40,220 bases of DNA from SAR116 cluster bacterium (GCA_004212735.1 SHBD01000013.1:1-40220); one strand, 5' to 3'; shown: positions 15,394 through 23,801, numbered from the stretch's first letter. Made by a program: numbers and translations. The notes: a model not told the origin generated them from the sequence alone.

Positions 15394-17122
15394 CTTTGTC
15401 GCGCTTTGACGTGGTGGCCAGCACGATCGGCGAGATCACACCCTTCACCTTGACATTGACGCAGGCCGTTTTGCCGCTTGCCATGGCCCGTTTGACCGCC
15501 GGAATGATATCCTCGCGGCGGGTGACAAGCTCACCATGGCCGCCGAGCCCCTCAAACATGGTGTGAAAGGGAATGTCGCGAAAATCGGTGGCGTAATGCG
15601 TGCCGTTTTCAAACAGCCGCTCCTGCTGCTGGGAGATACAGTCAAGGCCCCCATTATTGTCGATGACAACGGTGATCGGCCGGTTTTCCTGAAAGGCCGC
15701 CTCGATCGACAGGCCGCCAGACAGAAAAGCACCATCACCGCTGATCAGAACGACATTGCTGTCCTGATGAACGTTCTTGGCCGAGACCGCAAAGGACACG
15801 CCAACACCAAGCAGGCTGAAGGTGCCCGGATGCAGGATGCCGCCAAGTTTGCGGCCATTGAAGCCGGCAAGATTGACGGCAATTTCAGACCAGAAATGGG
15901 TGTTGCCGCCATCGATCACCAACCAATCGCCATCCCCCATCGCCGTCTGTACATCCAGCGCCAGATGCAGCGGATGAATGCGGCCACCAAATTCGGGCTG
16001 GCCGGCCTCTGCATCAACATCGGCACTCATCTTTGCCACCCATTCGGCGCGGCGTTGGCGGTTGAGATCAAACCAGTCGCGTGGCAAGGTAAAGTCAGCG
16101 CTCTCGCCAAAGGCAATCACCGCCTGCAGAAAGGCCCCCGGGTCGGACAGTAGAGCAAAATCGGCGGCCCTGTTAAAATCAATCTCCTCATGCGAGCCGT
16201 TGATGCAGACCAGATCAACGCTTTGGGGGAACAAGGGCGGGTTGCCGAAATTCATCTGATTGTCGAGACGAGCCCCCACCATCAGCACAAGATCAGCCTC
16301 GGCAAAAGCGTCTTTTGACGGGTGATATTGATGAATGTCGGCCAGCCCCATATAGGCCTCGCATTCCTCGCCAAGCAGTTTTTGATGATAGGGGATGTTG
16401 AACACCGGGATGCCGAGTTTGCGCCCGGCCTCCTCCAGATAGCTCTCGGCGCCTGACCACCAGACACCATGTCCACCGATCAGCACCGGCCGCTTGGCCG
16501 CCGCAAGCCTGTCCAGCACCATGCTGAGCCGCGCCGGTTCCGGCCACGCCTTTGCCGGCAGATGCGCTGTTCTGTCAAAGGGGCGTTCCTCACGCCCGCT
16601 ATCCTCGGCAAAGGAGGAAAACATGATATCGACCGGCAGGCTGAGATGCACCGCGCCCGGATAGCCATTGATCGCCATCTTGTAGGCCCGATCGACAAAT
16701 TCGCTGATGCGCTCCCCATCGGTGATGCTGGCACTGTATTTGGTCAGCGGTTCGGCAATGGCGACATCATCAATTTCCTTGAAACCACCGGACCCCTGAC
16801 GTTTGAGGGTGCTGGAGCCAGTCACAAAGATCACTGGCGAGCGCTCACCCCAGGCTTCCATCATCGCCGGAACAGCGTTGGCAAAGCCCTCCGGGCCGAC
16901 AAGACAGACAGCCGGTTTGCGGGTGATGCGGGTATGGCCATCGGCAAAATGGCCGGCGACCTGCTCATGCGGGCAGTTGATCACCTTCATCTGGCATTCC
17001 ATAAAACCTTCAAGCGCCGGATTACAGAACCCGCCGGACAAGGTAAAAACATGTTCAATGCCTTTTTCCTGAAGCGCCCGTGCAAGCAGGGCACCACCCC
17101 GAATTTTTTTGACCTCACCCAT
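15380..17122 (-). CDS. thiamine diphosphate-dependent enzyme, acetolactate synthase/2-hydroxyacyl-CoA lyase superfamily
   Basis: A 580-residue three-domain ThDP enzyme. The N-terminal pyrimidine-binding domain contains catalytic Glu E53 in CPHEQVAGHFADG; the central domain covers about 195-345; the C-terminal pyrophosphate/Mg-binding motif runs from GDGAF (462-466) to DNN (488-490). The family includes acetolactate synthase, oxalyl-CoA decarboxylase, benzoylformate decarboxylase and 2-hydroxyacyl-CoA lyase. I could not place it in one of these. The gene lies directly downstream of an FMN 2-hydroxyacid oxidase, which would supply a 2-oxoacid, a natural substrate for ThDP chemistry. The ATG at 17120-17122 has an AAGGCAGGA ribosome region. 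Its 3' end merges into a tandem array. Confidence 0.83.
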   Translation of the reverse strand: MGEVKKIRGGALLARALQEKGIEHVFTLSGGFCNPALEGFMECQMKVINCPHEQVAGHFADGHTRITRKPAVCLVGPEGFANAVPAMMEAWGERSPVIFVTGSSTLKRQGSGGFKEIDDVAIAEPLTKYSASITDGERISEFVDRAYKMAINGYPGAVHLSLPVDIMFSSFAEDSGREERPFDRTAHLPAKAWPEPARLSMVLDRLAAAKRPVLIGGHGVWWSGAESYLEEAGRKLGIPVFNIPYHQKLLGEECEAYMGLADIHQYHPSKDAFAEADLVLMVGARLDNQMNFGNPPLFPQSVDLVCINGSHEEIDFNRAADFALLSDPGAFLQAVIAFGESADFTLPRDWFDLNRQRRAEWVAKMSADVDAEAGQPEFGGRIHPLHLALDVQTAMGDGDWLVIDGGNTHFWSEIAVNLAGFNGRKLGGILHPGTFSLLGVGVSFAVSAKNVHQDSNVVLISGDGAFLSGGLSIEAAFQENRPITVVIDNNGGLDCISQQQERLFENGTHYATDFRDIPFHTMFEGLGGHGELVTRREDIIPAVKRAMASGKTACVNVKVKGVISPIVLATTSKRDKASIE

Positions 17123-17194
17123 CGTCCTGCCTTTTCCGTTTCGCCTTTTTGGCTTGGTTTTTTTGTCTAGTTTCTTTTAGCTTCGTTTTGTTGG

Positions 17195-17278
17195 CCTAGT
17201 TTCTTTGGCTTAGTTTCTTTGCCCTAGTTTCTTTGGCCTAGTTTCTTTGGCCTAGTTTCTTTGGCCTAGTTTCTTTGG
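17195..17278. repeat. 14-bp tandem repeat containing the FMN-oxidase stop codon
   Basis: Six near-identical 14-bp copies of CCTAGTTTCTTTGG start at 17195, 17209, 17223, 17237, 17251 and 17265, with degenerate copies back to about 17165. The minus-strand stop TAG (17266-17268) of the FMN oxidase lies in the first copy read by the ribosome. Since 14 is not divisible by 3, the repeated TAG appears in all three frames, making a multi-frame stop zone in front of the ThDP-enzyme start at 17122. Confidence 0.92.
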
Positions 17279-18474
17279 CTTCTGGCGTCATGATGCGCGC
17301 TGGCAAGGTTGTCAGCGCTGATCTCGGCAATCTTTTGATGTCCAGCCAGCCCCATGACTGCGCTGGCCTCGGTGCTGATAAGGTCCAGAATATCGGACAG
17401 ACCCCCTGCACCGCCCGCGCCCAGTCCAAAGAGCGCGCTCCGTCCCACCATGGCAAAATCAGCCCCCGATGCAAGCGCTTTGATCACATGCTCACCGCTG
17501 CGAATGCCACCATCGAAGATCAGCGGCATCGCATTGCCGACAGCCTGTCTGATCTGGGCCAGTGACTCGATGCTTGTCGGTGCGCTGTTCAATTGCCGCC
17601 CGCCATGGTTCGACACATAGATCGCATCAGCCCCCAGCGCGTTGATGCGCACGGCGTCTTCGGGGCATTGCACACCCTTGACAACCAGCTTTGCCGGCCA
17701 GCGATCACGCAGCGTTTTCAGGAAATCCCAGGTGGCACGGCCCCGGCTGGCATTGCGCACAAATTTCGTGCCCTGTGACGAGGTGGCGTAATTCATCGGA
17801 CGCGGCATGCCAGCGCCTATGGCATGGACCAATGAGGCCAGCGACCAATGTGGGTGCGAGGCGAAATCCCAGATCTGGCGCGGCCCCCAGCGCAGGGGAA
17901 AGGTAAAGCCATTGCGTAGATCACGTGTGCGCACCGAGGGGATGGGTACATCAACGGTCAGGATCAGTACCTTGTAATCGCTTGCCTCGGCGCGCCCAAT
18001 CAGTTCATCAACAAAATCGCCAGATTGGTCGGCATAGAGCTGAAACCAGGCATATCCCTCGGCATCCTCGATGATTGTCTCAAGCGGCGCAGACGCAGCT
18101 GTCGAGACACAAAGTGGTACCCGGCGAGACGCCGCCGCACGCGCCATATGCCGGTCCGCATTCGGCCAGGACAGCGCACACATCCCCATCGGGGCAATGC
18201 CAAAGGGCAGCCCCATCTGCAGGCCCATAATCTCGGTCGAGAGGTCACGATCCGCCACATCACGCAACACGCGCGGCATCAGACGAATGGCATCAAGGGC
18301 GGTGCTGTTGAGGTGGCTCAGACTCTCATCGCCCGAAGCGCCATCGACAAAATCAAACATCATCCGGGGCAGGCGTTTTCTGGCACGCAAACGCGCCTCG
18401 GCGACTGAAAAAAATCTGTTCAATTCAACGTACCTCGCAGCGGAATGGCCAAGAGTAACAAATTTCCAATTCAT
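17266..18474 (-). CDS. FMN-dependent alpha-hydroxy acid dehydrogenase/oxidase
   Basis: A 402-residue TIM-barrel flavoenzyme of the glycolate oxidase / L-lactate dehydrogenase / mandelate dehydrogenase family. Key residues seen: Y147 in FQLYADQ, K266 in VVKGVQ (FMN N1), and the catalytic base H290 with R293 in SNHGGRQL; the FMN phosphate region is DGGIRSGEHV (321-330) and VGRSALFG. The usual FDYVDGGA motif reads FDFVDGAS, so the first active-site Tyr is Phe here. It would oxidise a 2-hydroxyacid to a 2-oxoacid, passing electrons to oxygen or quinone. First gene of the run, divergent from the LysR gene. Substrate unknown. Confidence 0.9.
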   Translation of the reverse strand: MNWKFVTLGHSAARYVELNRFFSVAEARLRARKRLPRMMFDFVDGASGDESLSHLNSTALDAIRLMPRVLRDVADRDLSTEIMGLQMGLPFGIAPMGMCALSWPNADRHMARAAASRRVPLCVSTAASAPLETIIEDAEGYAWFQLYADQSGDFVDELIGRAEASDYKVLILTVDVPIPSVRTRDLRNGFTFPLRWGPRQIWDFASHPHWSLASLVHAIGAGMPRPMNYATSSQGTKFVRNASRGRATWDFLKTLRDRWPAKLVVKGVQCPEDAVRINALGADAIYVSNHGGRQLNSAPTSIESLAQIRQAVGNAMPLIFDGGIRSGEHVIKALASGADFAMVGRSALFGLGAGGAGGLSDILDLISTEASAVMGLAGHQKIAEISADNLASAHHDARSQRN

Positions 18475-18495
18475 TCCACAAATAAAATTGTTAGA

Positions 18496-18524
18496 TTGAT
18501 TGATAGGAATTGGTTATGAATCAA
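18496..18524. promoter_or_regulatory. inverted repeat, candidate LysR-type operator
   Basis: TTGATTGATA (18496-18505) and TATGAATCAA (18515-18524) form a 9/10-matched inverted repeat around a 9-base AT-rich centre. It lies in the 88-bp divergent gap between the FMN oxidase start (18474) and the LysR gene start (18563), the standard place for a LysR-type recognition site that controls both genes. The arms contain the T-N11-A type layout loosely. Confidence 0.6.
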
Positions 18525-18562
18525 CCCGGTGAATTTCGGGGGAAATTTGGGGAGGAATTGTG

Positions 18563-19480
18563 ATGAATTTTCGCCAGTTAAAGGCATTCAATGTGGTTAT
18601 GCGGCACGGCACGATCACCGCCGCCGCGCGTGAATTGCGGGTCTCACAACCAAGCGTCACACGCCTGATTCATGAGTTGGAATCCGCGCTTGGATTTTCG
18701 CTGTTTGTGCGACAGGGACGCGGTGTTCTGGCGACAATGGAGGCACGGCGCTTTCATCAGGCAGTCGAGAGCGCCTTCATCAATATTGAGCGGCTGGACG
18801 AGCTTGCCACCGCCATCCGCCAGGACACGATTGGCAAGATTTCCCTTGGCGTCATTCCAACATTCTCGGTCACCGTGCTGCCCCGGATTTTGGGAAAGAT
18901 ACAGGGCAAAGCCACAAAAACACACACGGTCATTCACACGCGCAATACGCCAGGCATCGTCGATGCCATCCAGCTTCAGCAATTTGACCTTGGCATTGTC
19001 TCACGCTCACCGCCCTATGAGGGTGTGCATATTCTCTATCACACCTCGGTCAATTATGTGGCGCTGATTCCCTCCGGGCATGAGCTTGCCGCATCCACCG
19101 GGGAAATTGACCTCGACCGGGTCGCGACGCAGCATGAGTTTGTGACCTTCGGCAATGTCTATCCGCTGGAGATGCAGGGCATGGAGGAACAGCTGTCAGA
19201 GCATCTGCAACAAAATGCCCGCTATAGTGTGGCAAATGTTCTGACCGCAAGCTCGCTTGTTCGCGAAACGGGAATTCCGGCGATTGTTGACCCGTTTTCC
19301 GCACGGATGACACTGGATCAGGGCGGCGTCGTCATCCGTCCACTGCAGCAGAATCTGCGTTATCACATCGCCATCATCACGCGCGGTGTCGATACGATGA
19401 CACAGGAGACGCGCCAGCTTGCCGAGGCGCTGATCACCGGCTTCGAAGCTGATCCGATCATCAGCGCCGTGGCCAATTGA
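18563..19480 (+). CDS. LysR-family transcriptional regulator
   Basis: A 305-residue LTTR. The N-terminal winged helix-turn-helix (about 1-60) reads MNFRQLKAFNVVMRHGTITAAARELRVSQPSVTRLIHELE, followed by the periplasmic-binding-like effector domain (about 90-295). The ATG at 18563 is preceded by GGGGAGGA at ideal spacing; a GTG at 18560 is too close to it. Divergent from the FMN oxidase gene and so the likely regulator of the FMN-oxidase/ThDP/HIUase-like/DmdA-like run. The inducer is unknown. Convergent with the mttB-like gene (57-bp gap). Confidence 0.92.
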   Translation: MNFRQLKAFNVVMRHGTITAAARELRVSQPSVTRLIHELESALGFSLFVRQGRGVLATMEARRFHQAVESAFINIERLDELATAIRQDTIGKISLGVIPTFSVTVLPRILGKIQGKATKTHTVIHTRNTPGIVDAIQLQQFDLGIVSRSPPYEGVHILYHTSVNYVALIPSGHELAASTGEIDLDRVATQHEFVTFGNVYPLEMQGMEEQLSEHLQQNARYSVANVLTASSLVRETGIPAIVDPFSARMTLDQGGVVIRPLQQNLRYHIAIITRGVDTMTQETRQLAEALITGFEADPIISAVAN

Positions 19481-19509
19481 GGGATTGCCAGACAGATTTG
19501 TTCCAAGGG

Positions 19510-19560
19510 GAGTGGAGGTCTCAGGCGAGCGGTGGTCTTAGGGGAGCGGCGGTAACTCGA
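19510..19560. repeat. 17-bp repeat at the 3' end of the mttB-like gene
   Basis: Two full 17-bp copies (19510-19526 and 19527-19543) and a partial third (from 19544) of GAGYGGNGGTCTYAGG. The stop codon of the minus-strand mttB-like gene (19538-19540) lies inside. Read as minus-strand mRNA, the middle copy contains CCTAAGACCACC, resembling the core of the arrays at 388 and 23802. Confidence 0.75.
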
Positions 19561-21088
19561 TGGGCAGCAGGGCGCGCACATCCCGGTCGATCGCAGGTTC
19601 GATATAGCGGGGACGATGCTCGGCGAGGATTTCCTGTGCCCGGCGCGCGCCCGCCTGTCTTATGTCGATACTGCCCGCGGCCTCCCACACATCAATGACA
19701 GTGCGATCGGCAATTTCGGGATAGAGAAAATCCGACTGCATGCGGGCGAAAGTATCAGCTTCACCAAGAAAATGACCGGCGTCATTGACCACCGCGCCGA
19801 TTGCCGGGGCAGACAGGGTTTGGGGACTGACCTCAACCGGGTTGGTCGCCCGCAAAATACAGCCAAGCATGTCATTATCAACGACCATGGCCTCAAAGGA
19901 TATTCCCATCAGACTGGCCTGGGCACCACATGCCTGGGTGATGATGTTGGCACCGGCCTGAACGCTCAGGCCAACTGTCAGACATTTTTCATAACCACTT
20001 TGCGCATCAGGCAGCTTGCTCTCGGTTGCGCCGGCAATGGTCGAGGATGGCAAGCCGTAATGCCGCGCCATCTGCATTGCTGTTGCGGTCAGTAATGCCT
20101 GCTCACCACTGCCGCCTGCCATCGCACCGGTGCGCAAATCGGTGATCATCGGGCGCGGCCCAAATACCGCCCTGGCCTCTTCATCGACAAGCCATGCGAT
20201 CACCATACCGGCCAGTGTTTCTGCCGTTGTCTGGGCAACACAACCGGCAATTGTCACCGGGCTGGACGCGCCAAGCTGGCCAAAAGTGTTGATCGACATG
20301 GGGATGCCATGGCGCACCGCGGCCTGCAGAATTTCCACTGACTCGGTATCAAAGCGCATCGGCGGGACGGCGTGATTGACCAATAGCGAGAGAAAGGGCC
20401 GTTCCCGGAATGCGGCCTCCGATCCGGCCAACCGGTAACAGAGGCGGGCAATATCGGCAACCGATTGCGCGTTTCCTGCACTCACAAAAACATGTTTGGT
20501 CGTTCCGGCAAGGCTGGCATAGGCCGTATTGACGTCAAGACGCTGTTGGTCAGGCATATCACGGGCAACCAGAGGCCGGCTGAAAAAATGAATATGGGTC
20601 AGCCTATCGACCAGCCGGGCCGCATCATAAAGGTCAGCCAGGCAGGAATCACGATACCGGCCAAGCTGCATGTCAAAGAGTTGCGGCGAGGCACCACCTG
20701 TGCCGACATGGACCGCCCCCGGCGCGAGGACGAGGTCTGTGTCTGCCGCGCGGCCATAAAGGGTAAAATCGCGCTGCAGACCAGCAAGGGCGGCCTCTAC
20801 CAGTTTTTCCGGAAACAGCAGGCGGCCAGCATCATCCAGCCGTCCCCCGGCATCGGTGACAAGTTTCACCGCTGATGATGGTGCCTCGCTGATACCGGTG
20901 CTGGCCAACAGCTCCAGGGCGGCGGCGTGAATTGCCGCAATGCCGCGCTCATCCAATGGGGTGAGATTGCCGCCGGTGCCGATGATCCGCTGACCGGCAA
21001 GCGATTTGAATGGCTCAATCACTGGTTTTGCGCCGCGCCGCCGTCTGGATTTGCGCGGGTGCGCTGCCTGTAAGGTATCATCTGTCAT
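19538..21088 (-). CDS. trimethylamine methyltransferase (MttB) superfamily protein, non-pyrrolysine type
   Basis: A 516-residue protein of the MttB/COG5598 family, whose members transfer a methyl group from a quaternary amine (trimethylamine, glycine betaine, proline betaine, carnitine) to a corrinoid protein. Typical segments: LLASTGI near the N-terminus, VHVGTGGASPQLFD, FGPRPMITDLRTGAMAGGSGEQALL and LVVNDAGHFLGE-like VVNDAGHFLGEADT. There is no in-frame amber codon, so it is not a pyrrolysine enzyme. No corrinoid-binding partner is in the window. It starts immediately after the stop of the S51 peptidase gene (TAGATG), so the two are one operon. Substrate unknown. Confidence 0.88.
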   Translation of the reverse strand: MTDDTLQAAHPRKSRRRRGAKPVIEPFKSLAGQRIIGTGGNLTPLDERGIAAIHAAALELLASTGISEAPSSAVKLVTDAGGRLDDAGRLLFPEKLVEAALAGLQRDFTLYGRAADTDLVLAPGAVHVGTGGASPQLFDMQLGRYRDSCLADLYDAARLVDRLTHIHFFSRPLVARDMPDQQRLDVNTAYASLAGTTKHVFVSAGNAQSVADIARLCYRLAGSEAAFRERPFLSLLVNHAVPPMRFDTESVEILQAAVRHGIPMSINTFGQLGASSPVTIAGCVAQTTAETLAGMVIAWLVDEEARAVFGPRPMITDLRTGAMAGGSGEQALLTATAMQMARHYGLPSSTIAGATESKLPDAQSGYEKCLTVGLSVQAGANIITQACGAQASLMGISFEAMVVDNDMLGCILRATNPVEVSPQTLSAPAIGAVVNDAGHFLGEADTFARMQSDFLYPEIADRTVIDVWEAAGSIDIRQAGARRAQEILAEHRPRYIEPAIDRDVRALLPIELPPLP

Positions 21089-21871
21089 CTATTGCGCCCT
21101 GTTACCATGTCCCCTAACCGCCTGCACCGCCGCGCCGCCACCCAAATCAAAGCCGGGTTTCAGCGCCGCCCGAACGGTTGTTCCATTCTGCTCTGCGCAG
21201 ACAAAGACCGCCTGTCCCTGCCGTGCCCTGATGATTTCACGGATATAACCGGCCACGATGTAGACGGCCACGCCATCATCAATGGCAAGGCCAGGCGCCA
21301 GCCTGCCCGCCGCAATGGCATTATCATAGGCGGCTCTTCGCACCGGTTCACTGTCATAATGCGGACAGGCGCTGCCAGCAACCAGCCCCAATCCCGGCAA
21401 CAGCTCAAAGCCGTCATCAACAGTGCCAAGGAGCAGCTCGCTGAACCAGCAAATCGCGCCAGCACTGACCCCGGCGAGGATCACGCCGCGCCGGCCCGCC
21501 TCGCTAAACACATCATCAAGGCCGGTCTTGTGCCAGCGGTGCAGCATCTGCTTTGTCGATCCACCACCGACATAGATGATATCAAGCCCGGCGGCAAAAT
21601 CTCTGGCGGCGGAGGCGTCTGCGTCATGGGGCAGATGGCTGGTCTCTGCAGGGCCGGAAAACCGGGAATAGAAGGCTGTGATCCGGTCTGGATTGTCATC
21701 ATTGGCGTGCCCGACATAGCCGATTTTCGGCATTTTTGGGGCGAGTGCCAAGAGCCTGTCCTCCAGCATGAGGTCGCCCTCCGGCGCGGTATCGGCATGG
21801 GTGAAACCACCCCCACCGATCGCGTAAATCCTTATGCTCGTCATATCCGGCCTGGGTGCCGCCATCATCAT
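21089..21871 (-). CDS. peptidase S51 family protein (PepE/cyanophycinase-like)
   Basis: A 260-residue serine hydrolase of the class-I glutamine-amidotransferase-like fold. The nucleophile elbow GVSAGAICWF holds S136; the later GLGLVAGSACPHYD block is characteristic of PepE, the alpha-aspartyl dipeptidase; IIYVGGGSTKQML is the oxyanion region. It would cleave Asp-X dipeptides or an isoaspartyl compound in the cytosol. Three ATGs in a row begin the frame, with GGAAAAG just upstream; the first is given here. Divergent from a peptide-family ABC importer (288-bp gap), which makes imported peptides plausible substrates. Operon with the mttB-like gene. Confidence 0.87.
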   Translation of the reverse strand: MMMAAPRPDMTSIRIYAIGGGGFTHADTAPEGDLMLEDRLLALAPKMPKIGYVGHANDDNPDRITAFYSRFSGPAETSHLPHDADASAARDFAAGLDIIYVGGGSTKQMLHRWHKTGLDDVFSEAGRRGVILAGVSAGAICWFSELLLGTVDDGFELLPGLGLVAGSACPHYDSEPVRRAAYDNAIAAGRLAPGLAIDDGVAVYIVAGYIREIIRARQGQAVFVCAEQNGTTVRAALKPGFDLGGGAAVQAVRGHGNRAQ

Positions 21872-21935
21872 CTTTTCCGTTTACAGCAGGATCTAGCCAC
21901 GGTTGGCATTTACGGTAAGGGTGGCATTAGAATAG

Positions 21936-21976
21936 GCAATTCGTATATAAAAAAGCAATTCATACATTTTATGTAT
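21936..21976. promoter_or_regulatory. AT-rich operator/promoter-like region with palindrome
   Basis: Within the 288-bp divergent gap (21872-22159) a direct repeat GCAATTCRTAYA occurs at 21936 and 21955 (19 bp apart), and a perfect palindrome ATACAT-TTT-ATGTAT spans 21962-21976. The stretch is clearly more AT-rich than its surroundings and is the best candidate for the control region of the ABC operon and the peptidase/mttB pair. The rest of the gap holds the mRNA leader with a GC-rich CCGG-N6-CCGG element near 22110, but no gene. Confidence 0.45.
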
Positions 21977-22159
21977 CAATCTATTCACAAATTTTATTTG
22001 TTATCAGCCACGTGCAAATCCATACTTTGGCGCAATAAAAACAGGAATTGGGGGAGACTTGCCAGGGTAGTCCCGGGCTATCTCCCGCGAAATTCGATAA
22101 TGCAGCCAGCCGGGTCCCCCCGGAGCGGCAAAGAGCAATCGACCACAGGAGGAACTTCA

Positions 22160-23641
22160 ATGAAAAAATTGCTAGCAGCAACCGGCGTCATGCTGGCCAT
22201 GACAGTGACAAGCGTCATGGCAGCGCCAAGCGGCACATTCCGGCAGGCGCATGAGCTTGGTTTTGGAAGCTCATCAAGCCTTGACCCGATCTCAAAGGGC
22301 CGGGTCTTTCAAATCACCGAAAAGATCATGAGCAGGCTCGTGCGTCCCGACACAACCGGCAAACCAAGCGCCGATCTGGCCGTATCCTGGTCAGCAAACA
22401 GCGACGCGACCGAATGGACTTTCAAGCTCCGGGAGGGGGTGAAATTTCACGATGGAAGCTCTTTTGGGTCTGAGGATGTGCTGTATTCGATCAACCGTGT
22501 TCTTGACCCGGAGATCAAATCACCTGCGCGCTCAGCGCTGAAGATGATTGACACGGTCGAGGCTGTTGACGGATCGACTGTCAAATTCACCCTGTCCACA
22601 CCGTTTGCCGATATGCCACTACAGCTTATGGATTACCGGATCCGGATGATCCCCGAAGGCTCTGGTGATACGATCGCAACGACAGGCATTGGCACGGGCC
22701 CCTTCAAACTGGTCAAGTTCGATGCCGAAGGTGTGACCAAGCTGGTCGCCAACATGGATTACTATGAGGGTGCGCCGGGTGTTGCCGAGATGGAAATCAT
22801 CGGTATCGGCGATGGTCAGGCACGTGTTCAGGCGCTTCTTGGTGGCCAGATCGATTTCGAGAACACGGTGACCAATCTGCAGCGTCCAATGTTTGAGAAC
22901 AGCCCTAAATTCACGATGACCGCGGTGCCGACAGGCAACTGGCGTGGCCTCGTTTTCAGGACGGATCAGGAGCCGTTCACCGATGTTCGTGTTCGCCAGG
23001 CCGTTCGCATGGCCGCTGACAGGAATGAGCTTGTCCAGCTTGTCATGGGCGGCGGCGGTGTCGTGGCCTGCGACACGCCAGTCAAACCCGATGATCAGTA
23101 CCGGGCGGCCATTGAGTGCCCGCAGGATATTGAAGGCGCCAAAAAGCTGTTGGCTGACGCCGGGTATCCAAACGGCATTGATGTCGAAGTCTATGTCGCA
23201 ACGCTTGAGCCAACTTGGCCAAAGCTGGCCGAGGCCTATCAGCAGCAGGCCGCCAAGGCCGGCATCCGGGTGACGATCAAGCAGGTGCCGTCAGACGGTT
23301 TCTGGAAAGAGGCATGGATGAAGAAAACCGTTGCCGCAACCAGATGGAACGAGCGTCCCGCCGATCAGGCCCTGCATGAGATTTACCTCTCGACTGCAAA
23401 ATGGAACGAATCCTTCTATAAGGATGAGGGGTTTGACGCTCTGCTTGGCAAGGCCAGACGGGAGCTTGATTTCGACAAGCGCAAGGCGCTCTATGTGCAG
23501 GCACAAGAGCATCTGCATCAGACCGCCGGCACGCTGATCCCCTATCATGTCACCAAACTTTACGCGCTGAATTCACGGGTGAAGAATTTTGACATGGTGG
23601 TCAATGAGGCCATTCGCTGGCACAAGATCACCGTCGAGTAG
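22160..23641 (+). CDS. ABC transporter substrate-binding protein, peptide/nickel/opine family 5
   Basis: A 493-residue periplasmic protein of the DppA/OppA/NikA family. The signal peptide (MKKLLAATGVMLAMTVTSVMA, cleavage near VMA-AP) is followed by family motifs: LDPISKGR, WTFKLREGVKFHDGS, FTDVRVRQAVRMAADRNELV and LADAGYPNGIDVEV. The ATG at 22160 has a strong AGGAGGAA ribosome site; the frame is open far upstream but that part is antisense to the peptidase gene. It delivers ligand to the permeases encoded after a hairpin and repeat region. The ligand is not predictable: dipeptides, nickel chelates or opines are all possible. Confidence 0.92.
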   Translation: MKKLLAATGVMLAMTVTSVMAAPSGTFRQAHELGFGSSSSLDPISKGRVFQITEKIMSRLVRPDTTGKPSADLAVSWSANSDATEWTFKLREGVKFHDGSSFGSEDVLYSINRVLDPEIKSPARSALKMIDTVEAVDGSTVKFTLSTPFADMPLQLMDYRIRMIPEGSGDTIATTGIGTGPFKLVKFDAEGVTKLVANMDYYEGAPGVAEMEIIGIGDGQARVQALLGGQIDFENTVTNLQRPMFENSPKFTMTAVPTGNWRGLVFRTDQEPFTDVRVRQAVRMAADRNELVQLVMGGGGVVACDTPVKPDDQYRAAIECPQDIEGAKKLLADAGYPNGIDVEVYVATLEPTWPKLAEAYQQQAAKAGIRVTIKQVPSDGFWKEAWMKKTVAATRWNERPADQALHEIYLSTAKWNESFYKDEGFDALLGKARRELDFDKRKALYVQAQEHLHQTAGTLIPYHVTKLYALNSRVKNFDMVVNEAIRWHKITVE

Positions 23642-23657
23642 GCACTCTGCAAACAAC

Positions 23658-23690
23658 TGGCCAGCATGTTTTTTTCGCGCATGCTGGCCA
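23658..23690 (+). terminator. perfect 11-bp hairpin after the binding-protein gene
   Basis: TGGCCAGCATG (23658-23668) and CATGCTGGCCA (23680-23690) form a perfect 11-bp stem around an 11-base loop, 17 bases after the stop of the binding-protein gene. The T-run lies in the loop and not after the stem, so it is not a textbook intrinsic terminator. More likely it is an intercistronic hairpin that stabilises or partly terminates the message, giving more binding protein than permease. Confidence 0.6.
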
Positions 23691-23801
23691 CCCTTTATCA
23701 TTTCTAAAGCGCATCAGATACGCAGCATTAACTTCACTAATTTGACTTGTTTTCCATTAGTCCGTCGGTTTTCCTTTCGTCTGTCGGGCATTTCCGTTTT
23801 C

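Noticed and set aside
19538-21088. Pyrrolysine-containing trimethylamine methyltransferase
   Set aside because: The reading frame has no internal amber codon, so this is the non-pyrrolysine branch of the family.
21092-22159. Long N-terminal extension of the binding-protein gene
   Set aside because: It runs antisense through the S51 peptidase gene; a strong ribosome site and a signal peptide mark the start at 22160.
23658-23690. Standard rho-independent terminator ending the ABC operon
   Set aside because: The permease and ATPase genes follow on the same strand and the T-run lies in the loop, so a full stop of transcription is unlikely.
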